A DNA stretch of 64,000 bases from Apostichopus japonicus (GCF_037975245.1 NC_092583.1:4437264-4501263); one strand, 5' to 3'; shown: positions 35,191 to 49,100, counted from the first letter of the stretch. The notes: a model not told the origin generated them from the letters alone. Numbers and translations are program-made.

Positions 35191-37376
35191 TTAACAGCCA
35201 TCGGTGGCACAGTTGAACAATGTTCAGTACCCATTGTGGTAGACTATAGGAATACCGGAGTGTGTACAAATAGTGCACAGGTGAGTTTGTTATTTGTAAA
35301 TACACAAACCATCAATATTTTGGAGTGTGATAAATTGTGCTAGTTCAAAATTAAAATATTTACTGAAAATGAAGGGAAAGGTTGTCCCGTGATGATCTCT
35401 GAGTAACGTTCTCTCCAAAATATGATAATCTGATCTGTCAATATTAAATATGAGAGGGGTTTGAGGTCAGAAATTTATATAAACTTTCAATAAAATGCCA
35501 ACAGGAAAGGGAGGAAGCTCGGATCCAGTTAATGTCAGTTGCATGTGATTTAGCCTTTCCAGGAAATAGGTCTACAGTACAGGCTATCTGGAATCGATTC
35601 AAAATCTATTTCCCATGTAGAGAAATTTATTGAATGAAATGGAATATTCACAGTTCGAGTTTGAACAATAAAAATTCAATGCTTAATTGGAGACTGATTT
35701 GAAGCCATCTAGTTGCAAAACGAAAAATTGTAGGGTTTGGCTTAGACTCTTTTGATTCATGCATGTACCACATTAAAGCAGCGTCTGTAATATGCTTGTT
35801 GAACGCAAAAATGGTTCATTTCTTTATGTGACCCGATCCGTACATTTGTATACGTACATTTGTATGCATTGACTAAGTAGTAATCAGTCGTTTAGGGGGA
35901 GGGGGGAGGCAGGGGGGTACAGTTTTAAGCACATACCAGTTCACTCTTGAAATTTTAGAGTGGGATAAGGTGAGCTAGACGCTGATAAATATCCAAAGGA
36001 ATTTATATACTTGTGAAAACTGTTTTGCAGTTTTAGTCTGCGCTAATAATTGAAAAGCTAATAGTAATACCGGTCATGCAACCAGTAAGTCTGTACAGTA
36101 CAATACGTGTCACTGGTATGTAATCTAGAAAATTATCGATGCAGAAACCACTGTAAGTTGTGTAAAGTGTATATCTTGATTAGATCCAGTGAGAAGTTTG
36201 TACAAGACAGTTTTTGAGATTCCTCCTTGACATTTAACAATTATTTGACCAGCCCCAACTGGTACTTTAAACGCATCTCGGTAGAAATTCTCCCAGAGTC
36301 GCTGCGTACGTGATTTGGGTGGGTGCTAAGATCCAGTACTGGACGCCTCTGGAAAAATGTTAGGAACCTTATCTCTAATATTCAAATTATAAGTAAAGTG
36401 AGAAAGGGACAAGTGAGTAGGCTGCAGTTTATTTAACCCTTCCCAGTAGTCAAACAAGGACTGTTGACTTAAAAAAATTACGTAGCATTGACAAGCATCT
36501 AAATGGGACTTGATGGCAATGTTTAAATGCCACGGGCGGTAGCAGAGCAGTGCTACGATAATGGAAGCATTGTGTAATTGTGAACTGAAGATCTGTAGTT
36601 TAAAGAGTTAATTTTGTAATCTGTCATCATTTGAAATGTCTTTTGGTATTAAAAATAATTAGAATATGATAAAAGTGATTATCTACACAGTTCACAATTG
36701 ATTATCAATTTTGATCTCTGTCAAAGGTCCTCCTTGGCTCTGTTGCTTCTGTTTTGATAAAGGTTTACATACATGCATGTGTGTGTAGTACCAGCATAAC
36801 TCAGTTCACTATTAAGAAAACCAAAACCAATCGTAGACATATTGTCCCATACATTGACACTGTATCTGTTCATTGTATTGTGTGTTGTACTCGTATATAA
36901 GTGAATTATGTGACAATAGCTTTAAAGGGAATAGATAGTGGTGTGTGTAGGTATTTAATGAAACAGTGCGGGAAGGGTTTAGAGCCTCCCCACTGGGTGT
37001 TTTTATCCCAGTAGTGTGATTTGCAGTAAAGTTGTATGGTATGTATAATGAAGTATTTAGTCCTCAAGGAAGTACATAGCATGGTCGGAAATAGGTAGAC
37101 ACATTAAGAAAATGCAATTTTACCCACTAAAATATCTTGGTCCTAAGTACAAAGTTCCATAGTCTCGGATATCATGCAGGGGTCAGCTGTGTTCTAAGTA
37201 CTGCAGGAGTTTGACAATTTGCTTCATTTGCTAGATATCTACTCCATGCTACCCTAGCCTAATAATTGGTAACATTCTTGCACTTTGCTTCCCCCCCCCA
37301 CCCCCAACGATCCTCAAAGATGTCACTGCCGCTCCCTTTCCAAATCTTAACATTTATAGTGTTTTTGGAGGGGGCA
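35191..37376. other. Non-coding stretch, nothing recognised
   Basis: I see no exon, RNA gene or clear repeat apart from short homopolymers. Confidence 0.45.
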
Positions 37377-37604
37377 TTAAAGACACTGAAGACTCGCCCC
37401 AAACCGCGTGCCGCTCTCTGAAAAACCGTAGCTGTATGTATTGACTGTACACTACTGTTTAATTATCGACAGTAGCAAGCTGTGTGTGTATTTCCTTGGA
37501 TCGATTGGTGGTGTCTAACACTTCTGTTACACCTCATTCCAAACTAGGTCAGATTACCGGCATCAGACGTTTCTCTGTTGCGCGAGTCCTCACTCCTTTT
37601 ATTT
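37377..37604. mobile_element. TTAA MITE family T1, copy B, internally deleted
   Basis: It begins TTAAAGACACTGAAGACTCG and ends CGCGAGTCCTCACTCCTTTT, with the right-hand TTAA lost. Relative to copy A, about 133 bases between the CTGAAAAA block and the CGTAGCTGTATGTA block are missing. Confidence 0.85.
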
Positions 37605-39418
37605 GTCTAAAATTTTAAATTTAAATTTCAGAGCCTGAAGTCTTAGTCTTCTACCAGATACTGTGATGAAACCTGCAAAGAGACAATTTGCTTGTTTGTA
37701 GTGTGTGCAAACTAGAAGTTGTGGACAGTGGCATGAGCAGTATGTGTGTGTTCACTGTTCAGTCTAACTTGGTATGGTAAAGTGTTGGCCTTGATTCAGT
37801 TGGCAACTTCATATGCCATAGGGTGTCGAAACAGTGAATATCACTCGCTTCAACCGGTCCATCTTTGGCCCTGAACACTCTAATTTTCTTCCAATTTAGT
37901 ATATTTTGCCAGAAAAATCAAATTATGTTGTGATATTAAGTGAAGGGCATACATGTATATATACTTTTAAGTTGGAAACTAAAATATTCCAGTACATAAA
38001 TCTAACCTTGTGATTCATCTTATTTGTAACAAAAAGTGCTCTGTCATGCTCCAGGAGTCGCTGAAATTGGTTTGTTTACAGTGTTTTGCCTTTTCACCTT
38101 ATGTGTTGTCTCGATCAGCTGGTTCACATACTGTATGCATGGTCAAGAGTCTACTATGCTAAGAGACGTAGAACTTGTTGTCGTTAGGATCTGTAAGCTT
38201 GCATTGATCATTGCATTCGGGTAGGTATCTCTTCTCTTTCGGTTTCTGGCCAGTTCCCCAGGGAAGTGAAAGGAAGGCACTTATTGGAAATGTGAAGTGT
38301 TTTGGTACTTTACCTGTATGGCTACTGTTATTTACTTTAAAGCAGCTTTTTTGTATTTGTTCAACAATTTTGTCAAACCTAATTATCCACAAGAAGATTG
38401 TAAGTGAACAAACTAAAAACACATCACAATAAGTTGTTACAGTAGTTACAGTTAATGCCAAGAAAATCAGTAGACTACAGAAGGTCTTTGACAAGAGCCA
38501 TCAGCCTAAACAAAAACTGTAGAAAAAGATCTGACATATTGTCCAATTCGAGAGACTATTTCACTAACCATTTCCCAGTGGAAGTTTTGTGCCAAGCACT
38601 GTGCAACAGTGCAGTGCTACAGTGCAGTGCTACACAGTACTATTAAAGTGATAAATAGAACAAATTTGTGAACACTATCTCCTCGAGAATCCATCAAGAC
38701 ATTTTCGTCATCAAGACACTGCTTTTAGTGAAAGTCTTCTTCAATGAAAAAAAAAAAAATTGCATCTTTCAAAAATTGATCTGAATTTTTGCTTTTGATA
38801 AAGACTTATACCCAAAAGTATCGTTATATAATATTTGATGCATTTGGAGAAGAAAGGTTGCAATTGGTGAAAACACCACTGCTCCCACCCCCAGGACATA
38901 GTCCAGTTAAATTTGACTTTAGTCATCACCTACAGTATTTCAATGCACCCTCTCAGATTATAGACTGTGCATGCAGTTTGTAGTACTACCTCTTGATTTG
39001 CCCTTGACCCTATAGGTGAAAGAAAGGAGGGAGTAACCCTGCCAAGTATAGAGATGACAGAAAGGTGTTTTATACAGTATTACACAACAAGTATTGTGCT
39101 TAGCAAGCATTCCTGGTGTGTGTTTTAAATCGACCCAGTATTAATATAATGGTGTTGGGTATTAACTACTGCAAACCATGCAGGAATTGTTATGCTATGA
39201 CCTCATTGTGTTATTTACTATCTTAAGAAGAAATTTAGAAAAGTAGAAGCACATCTAAATTTTGAGGTGTTAAGGTTGTGCCGTCTTTTATTAAATCCTG
39301 TTACGATGCGGTCCCGTCCATTTTTTTGTTCATCGGGTTCTCAAACTCTTGAGAAAAAAGCAACAAGTTATTCATAACTATTTTAAGATTCTATGTTCTG
39401 TTTCATGCTCTTTTCAGA
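37605..39418. other. Upstream region of the ITPRID-like gene
   Basis: No exon is recognised. A good acceptor (CATGCTCTTTTCAG) ends at 39418 and could bring in an upstream non-coding exon. Confidence 0.4.
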
Positions 39419-39519
39419 TTTCTGAAAATTGAAACTTTGAAGAAAACAACAGCCAGCCATATTCCAAGTGATATAAAGATGAAAGGTTTCAGACCTTGTT
39501 GAAAAATCCGCCTAGATCA

Positions 39520-39530
39520 GCCGCCATTTT
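39520..39530 (-). promoter_or_regulatory. YY1-like motif near the ITPRID-like 5' end
   Basis: GCCGCCATTTT is the reverse complement of AAAATGGCGGC, the YY1 site common just downstream of TATA-less start sites. It lies 274 bases before the start codon. The assignment as promoter is inference. Confidence 0.4.
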
Positions 39531-39784
39531 CCATCCAAGAAGTGCGAATGGTATTCCATCTGCTGCGGAGAATTCCCTCAACGACTGAGCCCCTGTGGTA
39601 GAGAATTGCTTTCTTTGGTTGGAAAAAAGCAGACAAACTCATCAAAATATTTAACATAACAATATTAATAATAAAAAGAAGAAAGTCACGGACATTGTGA
39701 TTCACAAGTCCTTGAAGTTGCGGTCATATTCCCGGGTGGTCTTATTCGGCTAATTTTGAAGACGATGCTGTGAGCCGTAGAACA

Positions 39785-39838
39785 ATGACGGTTCAAAGGG
39801 GCCATGTCTTACAACAGCGCCAACGTCGTTCCTCCTAA
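39785..39838 (+). other. Upstream ORF overlapping the ITPRID-like start codon
   Basis: An ATG with A at -3 opens a 17-codon frame, ending in TAA, that overlaps the main ATG at 39804 in another frame. If it is in the mRNA, it could lower translation of the main frame. Confidence 0.45.
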
Positions 39839-40191
39839 GGGCCCGTGCGCCGCGAGTTCGGAGGGGAATCTCGACAGGAGCAGCAGCAGATTAAGCAGGA
39901 CGGAATCCTGCTTCACCAACGATTCCGATTGGACGTCTGAGCTCTCGAGTTCGTTGGACCAGTCCCAGGAGTCGGATGTATTCCAGAGTTCGTTCCCGCG
40001 GTCAGTGGACCAGCTCCCCGAACCTCAGGAATCGTCTGCCAGGACGGCGGAGTACGTCAAGAGTCTGGCGCTCCAGGCGGCAGATCGAGGAGGAGAGATA
40101 CAGGAGAGCCGAAACAGGCGTCGGATATGGTCGGACAGTTTTGGATCGAAGAGAAGTACGAGGAGCAGAGTATGGTCCAGTGACGGCACAG
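39804..40191 (+). CDS. itprid2: ITPRID-like coding exon 1, residues 1-129
   Basis: The ATG context is GGGGCCATGT. The exon is Ser-rich, with SRTESCFTNDSDWTSELSSS and a basic patch RNRRRIWSDSFGSKR. The donor GTATGT is at 40192. It is GC-richer than its surroundings and ends in phase 1. Confidence 0.8.
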
Positions 40192-43100
40192 GTATGTGTA
40201 AATTTAGTGTTTCGCTTTGAACATCTACGTCTATTGACAAAAAATATTTAATTCAAAAGTTGCGGTCGAGTAGGAACATGTGTTTGGTTATTATCATGAG
40301 AACAAAATGAAATGGTGTAGCCTCACAATTGTTATGCCAAGTACTATATTTACCTGTGTAGAATTAACAAAAGCGTTCCAAATTATGATACTTTCAAACA
40401 TAAGCTTTCATTTTTCTTGAGTGTTGAAATGCATTTACTTATTAGTAACAAAAAGCACAATGGAAGTAAACTGCTGAGAGATTCCTTGGACTATTGATAA
40501 AGGAGATGTAATTTTTTTTTTTAATGTCATGAAATAAATTTCTTTTTAACATAATTTGTTGTGCCGAAGAGATGAATGCAAATAAAAAGGAAAAAAAAGG
40601 TATTGACAAAAAAAAGAGTAAAATATGTCAAGTTACTGCACTGTTATTTTATTAGTTCAATTGAAATAATCTGAAATATGATTCAAATTGGATAGAAAGA
40701 AGGAGGCGGGAGGTGGGATTTTTGCTGAGAATTGTTTTTTGTAGCTGTTGATCAGCCCATGAGCTAACCTTAAAATACTTGGTTGGTCATTTTTTTTCCA
40801 TGTCATATATAACTGTTGACAATGGACTATTTAATGCAACAGTGGAAAGCACACTGTAAACAGACACTGAGCAAAAATCAAAACAAGAAAAGATGTGGGG
40901 GGGGGGGATGGGAGCCCACAATGTCAGCAAAATATTACCACACAATCTATATAGTAAGTAACTCATAGAATTTTGTTGGTTAAATATTACTTTGCCACAA
41001 ACAATTTTGAAAGTTGTGATACCAGAAGAGAAGAGTTTGCATGTACAGTATATATAACATAAGAAATGAAATAATTTCTTGAAATGAAATAATCAAGAAG
41101 ATGATACAGGTATGTGGGAGGTTTCCATAGCTTTCCATAAATGATAGAAAAAATATTTGTTGAGCTTGGGTTGACCTTACCAGATGAAGATTGGAAGAGT
41201 GAACTAATTCTATCTTCTATCTTCCCCCTCCCCCTTCCTCACCTCTTCTTCCTACACCCCTCCCTCCCCCTTCCTCACCTCTTCTTCCTACACCCCTCCC
41301 TCCCCCTTCCTCACCTCTTCTTCCTACACCCCTCCCTCCCCCCTTGCCCACCTGTTCTTCCTACACCACACATGTACATCCACAAACACACGCACAAAGA
41401 CCCGCACAATACTTTAAGTTGATCAAACAGATGCAAACTTGTCACCTCTTTGCATTGGTTGCCGAATACACTGTCTACAGTGGACAATACATATGCTGAT
41501 GTTCAGTGGTTTTTGCCTTTTTTATTTTTATTTATTGAATACACTGAAGGGTTTATTTATATTTGAACTGGTTATTCTTGGAAGCTGAATGACAATGGTT
41601 ACAGCTAGTTACAGTACTTTGGTCTGCTTTGCAAGTTTGCAAAACAAAACGTTGAAAGGGCTTAATATAATCCTCTGGTTTAGCTTATTCTTCTGTGTTT
41701 TGATAATGAAGGTCGATGTTTTTAGAACGTCAGCGATCGTTCATAAAGAGGTTAATATTTGCTGGTAGAGCTTTGACTACTTATTCCTGTGAAGCCTGAA
41801 ATATTATTGGTTTACGTAAGTACGCACGTTATATAGCAACAGTATCCTTTGCGTCAGTGCCTAAAGGTTGAACAACTTCGACAAAAGCTACTGACGTTAA
41901 ATTTACGTATACTTACAAAAAAATAAATATCTTCATGTGAACAAGGCTTACTGACGTTCTCCTTTACATACAGTACACAACAATAAATACCTTCATGTGA
42001 ACAAGGCTACTGATGTCACCTTTACATACAGTACACAATAATAAATACCTTCGGAAGAAGGCTACTGACGTCAACTTGACATACAGTACACAATACATAC
42101 TGTACCTTCAAGCTACTGAGGTAAACTTTACATACAGTACACAATAATACATACCTGCATGTGAACAAAGCTACTGTGGTTAACTTTACATACAGTACAC
42201 AATAATAATCACCTTCACATGAACAAGGCTACTGACGTCAACTTGACATACAGTACACAATACATACCTTCAAGCTACTGAGGTAAACTTTACATACAGT
42301 ACACAATAATAAATACCTTCATGTGAACAAGGCTAGTGACGTCAACTTTACATACAGTACACAATACATACCCTCAAGCTTCTGAGGTTAACTTTACATA
42401 CAGTACACAATAATACATACCTTCATGTGAACAAAGCAAATGGCGTCAACTTTACATACAGTACACAATATTACATACCTTCACGTGAACAAGGCTACTG
42501 ACGTTAACTTTACATATAGTACACAATAATAAATACTAGTGTTTGCACGGGTTATCCGGGTACCCGGGTACCCGCCTGACGTGATACTACCCGGTTCCTA
42601 ATTTATTACCCGAATCCTAAGCAAAGTGTGATTTAAAAAAAAAAAAAAAAAAATTGGCAAACCGACGGTTAGGCAGATTTCCCATTGACTTAGTGTGGTG
42701 TTAGGCTACAATGTGGTCGAAGATAACAGCAATAACGAAGGGGCCGTTCGACGCGATACTACCCGGTTCCTAATTTATTACCCGAATCATAGGCCTACGC
42801 AAAGTGTGATTGTTTAAAAAAAAAAATTGCAAACCGATGGTTAGGCTGATTTCCCATAGACTTAGTGTGTTGTTAAGCTACCATGTGTTCGAAGATAACA
42901 GCAATAACGAAAGCTTTCCATAGATATCTTATAACTACGTCACAATTTCAGCTAATAAACAGATGGCTAGGCTAGACTGCCCCCATTGACTTAGTGTGGT
43001 GTTAGGCAACCATGTGGTCGAACGTAACAGCAATTACGAAAGTATTCCATGGATGTCTTATAACTGCGTCACATCTCCAGCAAATAAACAGATGGTTAGG

Positions 43101-46100
43101 CTTAGCTAGATTTCTCATTGACTTAGTGTTGTGTTAGGCTACCATGTGGTAGAAATTATTATTTATTCATTCGTTTATTTCAAAGAAGGAAAGGCTGACA
43201 AGGAATTTTACGCGATGTTTATGGATTATAGACGGGATAACTAAAAAATAGTAATCGCAAGTGGCTTTTTACTAATCGTTTATTCCAAATGCGATCAAAT
43301 TGCGCGAATCGCGCAATCTCGCGGCTAATGAGAACCCTTGGACTGCATAATAGATAGTCGTAGTAGTATTAAAAACTGTTTAAGAGCTAACTTGGATATC
43401 TATATGGTTTGATCCAATACACGTGCACGAGCTAGCATAAGCAGTGGCGGCAGTGCGATGTTAGTAGTAATGCTAATTATAATTAAATTATTTATTTATT
43501 AACAGGTTAATGAAAGAAACAGAAGCAAATAAAAATTATTGAGGGAGGTTTATACCTTATCTTACACCTACGTATTTGAACATGAAAACATTGTCAGTAG
43601 AGAATATAATGCATTTATTACAGCATCCAATATGTAATTTCTTGAAAATCGTGATACACAAGGGTAAACAAATTTTTCCGGGTACCCGGATACCCGACGG
43701 GTAACGGCCCTCGGGTACCTGGTTCCCGATTTTTGGACCCGTGTAAACACTAATAAATACCTTCACATAAACAAGGCTACTGACGTCAACTTTACATATA
43801 GTACACAATAATAAATAAGTCACATGAACAAGGCTACTGGTTAACTTTACATACAGTACACAATAATAAATACCTTTACATGAACAAGGCTAATGACGTC
43901 AACTTTACATGTTTTTCCCCTTTTATCTGTTCTGCAAAGTTTATGAAAATATGTTTGGTTCAGTTGTGAAAGCTTCAATGATTGTGCAGTGATCATCATC
44001 TATGCTTAAAGGCATTGAAGACTCGCCCCAAACCGCGTGCCACGCTCTGAAAAAGTTAACTTTCTGTTGCTTGCAAGTGTAGTTTTCTGCTACAAAATGC
44101 AGACAGTAATGAAACGTGATACCTTGTTACCTTTTATCTAGACCTGAGATGTCCATTGTTGCATTGTACACTGTGCTGTGGGTATTGACCGTAGCTGTAT
44201 GTAGTGACTGTACACTAGTGTCTAATTACCTAAATAATTCCAATGCAAAATGTAATGTTTTGGTTGAGATTTTTTTAAATGTAATTTTGTTTTATACAAG
44301 TGTCTTTCTTTTCTTTTCTTTTTTAACAGGTTTTTCATCCTTTTCCAGTACTTTTTCCTCTCTACAAGACAGTCTCAACGTCTCTCAGTGGGTGGAGGAA
44401 TCGCTAGATAACAATGTTTTTGATACCACGGTAACGCCAGATGCAGACCAAACGTTCGTGGAGGGCCAACAGAATGGAAGAACCCCAATGGGTAGTGACA
44501 GGTGTAAGTTAGAACTACCCTTTAAAGCAGCTCTTTGCCCTTTGGGCAACATTTTCTATATGAAATGCTGTACCCAAAAATGTTCAATATATATAAAAGT
44601 TGTGCACAATCAGTCAAACCTAGGGTGATATCCGCATTAAAATTTCCACCCAAAGTGAAAGTTAAAGGACAAAGAAATTAATGCTTACATGCAGTTTCTC
44701 CACGTTTCATTGCCAACACTTTACTAGCTGTGATCACACTCAAAGTGGTAAAATTACAAAAAATGTTAAATTTTACCTATGAGGTTTGAAATGCAGCTTT
44801 GACTCTTAAGTCAAGTTTAAATGAGTGATAAATATTTTGGGGGATTTTTTAAGCATCCAAAGAGTAACAAATGTTTTATCAAAATCAATTATTTCATTTT
44901 CGTTTAATTTTAAATACTAGATACATCTCAACAAGAAGCCACTCCTTCTGTGTGTGTTTTTTTGTGTGTTTGTTGGTGTGTTAAACAACAGGCATTCAAC
45001 GCCTGACCAAAGACCTGTTTCATTTTGTACGGAAATATTAAGATTTGAATCAGATCTATGTACCATGTATGGCCCTGACTACTCTGTAGGTACGGTAGGA
45101 ATCTGTGACTTTTATTGCTAAATGCTGCCAAATCTTTCTGTTTTTTTGTTGAACATTTTGGGGTCTGGATTTCAGGTTTATGGAAAGACCATTGCACAAA
45201 GTTGTCTCTGTGAAGTATCTGGCATTGCTATGGTGATGAAACACAACCCAGTTGCTTCAAATGAGCTTTTTATTTAGTTTTTTCCCAGCAATTTCAACAA
45301 AATCTACTGATTATTACTAAAATGAAGTTACAATTGATCAAAGAATGACACCTTTGTCTTTTTGCTTGAACATCAACTGACAGTTGGAGGTGCAAAGGTC
45401 ATTGAGAAATAAGAAATCACACTCCTGGTCATGTATCATGGGTTATTAATGAAACTGAAATCGAATGCAACAAATGTTAGTACTTTGAACCACAAGTCAG
45501 TCAATTTTATATATTATTGATAAAGACAAATGAAATTCTAGACTTTCAAGTCAGTATGTTATCTTGTATCCCAGATGAGGAGGGAATAAAAAGTGCAGTT
45601 ACCTCTAAATGGCATAGTGTATTAGGTTACCTGCCATTAAACATTCATCATTCATTCCTCTATATAGTTAAAACTAAAGATACATGGCTTTCAGAATGCC
45701 TTTAGAGATGGAAAAAAATGTGGTTTTTGTAGTATTTTAAAGTATTTTTAGTCTATTCAATGCAGTATGTAGTTACAGGTAGATGAAAGTTCTAAGTTAA
45801 AACAGCATGTAAAATGTTTGCATTGGTGGAATGCAGTAAAGCCCTGTTTTGTAGCTTTTTGTAGCTTAAATTTGAAATGGTTTTCTTTACTTAGTTCTTT
45901 ACTTAGTATGAATTATAGAAAACAGACATTCCTCACCTATTTACTTCATAATCTTTGTCAACTAGCCAAACGGTCCTCTTAAAGGCTCTTAAAGGCTTGA
46001 AGACTCGCTCCAAACTGCATGCCGCTCTCTGAGAGTTAACTTTCCTTTGCTTGCAAGTGAAGTTTTCTTGTTGCTGCAAAATGCAGATAGTAATGAAATG

Positions 46101-49100
46101 TGATACCTTGTTATCTTTTATCTAGACCTGAGATGTCCATCGCTGCTATGTACACTGTGCTGTGGGTATTGACCGTAGCTGAATGTATTGACTGTACACT
46201 AGTGTCTAATTCCCGACGGTAGCAAGCTGTGTGTGTATTTTCTGGGATCGATGGTAGTGTTTAACACTTCTGTTACACCTCATTCGAAACTAGGTCAGAT
46301 TACTGGCATGAGACGTTTCTTTGTGCGCGAGTCTTCACACCCTTTAAGGGGCTTAAAAGTCGTTTCCAACAAGACGTTAATATCATTTATTTATTGTTTC
46401 ATTTATTTATTTATTATTTATTTATTTATTCATTTATTTGTTTGGTTCACCTTTCAGATCCCCTTTCAAAACAAAGCAGTTTTTTCGATGACACTACCTC
46501 CACTAATGAAAAACTCTCACGAACGCTGACAGAGGACAATCTACGAGAGTCTGTGAAAGAGAAGTAAGTTATTATAAACAATTTGGTTATTCACACTCTG
46601 TAATATTTCACATATGTAAATTTGTAATCTCCTACATATATATGTTCTTTAGCTTTCCTGGTAGGATATTTTCTTTCTTAGTACTTTTCTGGTTTAGTAA
46701 ATCATTCACATTTTTGCCTTTATAACCCTCTTTGCTTGGAAACGTAAACATTACCATGAGGTATTACCTTGGGAAATTTGATTGGCATCACTGCCAATTG
46801 CATCTTGTCCAAAACGTCTAAATGGATACCAGACAGTGAGTCTAAAAAGAAGGTGCTACTTTCAGGGGTGTTCAGGTTGCATTAACTTGTCTGTACTACT
46901 AGAATAAATCAAAATCTAGTTTTGTTAACTTTGGATATTAACATTCTGTCACCCCACCCCCCCCCACCCCCCCCCCCCCCCCCGTCCTCGGTGGTGTCTT
47001 TGGCTTTCTTTGTAGTTTTCTACTGTAAGGTCAATCCAGTTTAGTAAACTTTGATGAAATGCCAGTTTCTAAGAAAAATCAAATTGGATAAACAATTGAA
47101 GAAAAAAAAAATTCAATTTTGTATGTACATTTTTTTTTGCCTCCCAGCAATTTTCATAACCAAATAATCTTGCTTCACATCTATGCTTCACATTAATCGT
47201 CGGAACAGTACTGAAATTCACTAAATCACCGTCCCATCCCCACTGCACTTTGGGCGGGAGAATTAAAAAAAAAAGAAAAAAAAAAAGGTTGTTGACTTGT
47301 GGTGATCGGTCACCAAGGCTGTACAGCATTATAAAAAAGTTAACCAGGGTAGAGTGAGAGTGAAGTGGCTTTGCAGAGACAGGTAAGCTTGTGGCTCCCG
47401 AAAAATTAAAACCTGGTAACCATGGGGTTATCCCTACCCACATTTATCACTGCATGGCTTGTGCAAGAGATATTTCAAAAGAAGCATGGTTTCCATTCAC
47501 ACAGTATCCATGGCAACGGGTCCACTATCGGTAGTTATCTTCCACATGTGATTGGTTAATAGGGGTTGCCACTAACTCAAATACCCACAGCACTGCACAT
47601 GTCTTCCCCGAATCACTGGGTTTTTAGTCATTTTCCAGCTGCAAAATCTTCTGGTCCTCCAAACAAGTTGAGAGTTCCATTTCGCTTTGGAGTAGTCAAC
47701 CTTGCAACTTGAAAAAAAATCAACTTTGAAAAACATGATATTCCGGAGCTTGAAGTTGTTTGATTAACAACAAAAATGGAACAAATAATGAAATGTCCTT
47801 CGTGTATCGGTCAAAACCACACCGCTCTTTTCAAATTTTGGTGATATTTATATGATTGCATCTGGCAACAATGGACGGAATGACGACGTCATTATGGCAA
47901 TTCCAGCTGAACTCACTTAACTCACTTATTCACAGAGGAAAATAATATTTGTTCGAAAAAAAGTTGCATAACGATAAAATGATAAAATGCAGAGAACATT
48001 GACAGCTAAGCAAAAATGCAAAAGATATCACATTTTAAGGATAAATTATGAACAAAGAGATTATTAAAGGGCACTAAAGCTGTTGGAAAAATATCTACAG
48101 TGATAACACCACAGACCACCTGATAGAGTGTGAAGTGTTTAGCCAGCCGAAACAGGTCACATTAAATCATATCTTGAACAGGATATCAAGATGGGTATTT
48201 TACTCTTTAAGACAATCATCACATTATCTGCCACTGGAATACCCCTTTAACGCAACTAAAGTCCTTTAATTAAAGCCCATATCAAAAGAGATAGAACACC
48301 AACTGCAAAAGCATCTTCAATATTTGATTTTCAGATGTGGTTCCACATTTTTCAATCACCAAAAAAAAAGAAGAGTTGTCATGAATTTAGATGTCATAAT
48401 GTTTTTAAAGCAGTAGGTTGCATATTCAAATTAATACCTTGATGTATGTTGATACTGTGATGCATGAAATATTCAAATCAGATCCATGTTTCTAATCAAA
48501 ATCAATACTGAGTCGGTACCGTAAAGTAAGTAAGTATGTAAATAAAACTTTATTGATCCCAAAGGGAAATTCAGGCACTCGCTCATAACACAAAGAAAAT
48601 GTTACAAAAATAGATGTGTATATTGTACAATAAGACAGTAAGAATAATAAGAAAAAGTCAATATATGAGAGTCAACGTAACAAAACCTCATTGAAAAGCT
48701 TAATTGCACGGGGTATGAAAGAATCTCTGTATCTATTGGTTTTGAGACACGGAAGTCTCAACCTGCCACTGCCTCTGGACATCTGACTACTATGAAGTAG
48801 CTCATAGAGGGAGGGTGTGGGTCCTTCCATACCGCGTCCAGTTTGGACTCGACAAGGCTAACCCCTCTTCAGCCCTCCTTCTTTCTGAAAAAATAGGGAA
48901 AACAAAATCAGCATCATTTAACACTTGTAAGCCAAATCACAAGTAGTTTGCCCTCCCTCTCCTAAATATTGGTCGTCCCCTTTTAGGGCCGAAAGAAAGA
49001 CTTCCTAACCTATGGGGTGGGAGAACATTAAAAGTCGTTATCAGTTGTGAATCGGATGGTCAGTAAAAATTTACTGCGATCCTCGCTTACCTGTCTCCCC

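Noticed and set aside
41141-41422. 93-codon frame with repeated LPHLFFLHPS peptides
   Set aside because: Translation of the 36-bp polypyrimidine minisatellite.
44504-44628. Extension of ITPRID-like exon 2 past 44503
   Set aside because: A strong GTAAGT donor with a matching phase into exon 3 is present, and the extension soon stops.
48064-48254. A third TTAA-bounded MITE (TTAAAGGG...CCCCTTTAA)
   Set aside because: The inverted repeat is only about 8 bases and no second copy is seen in the window.
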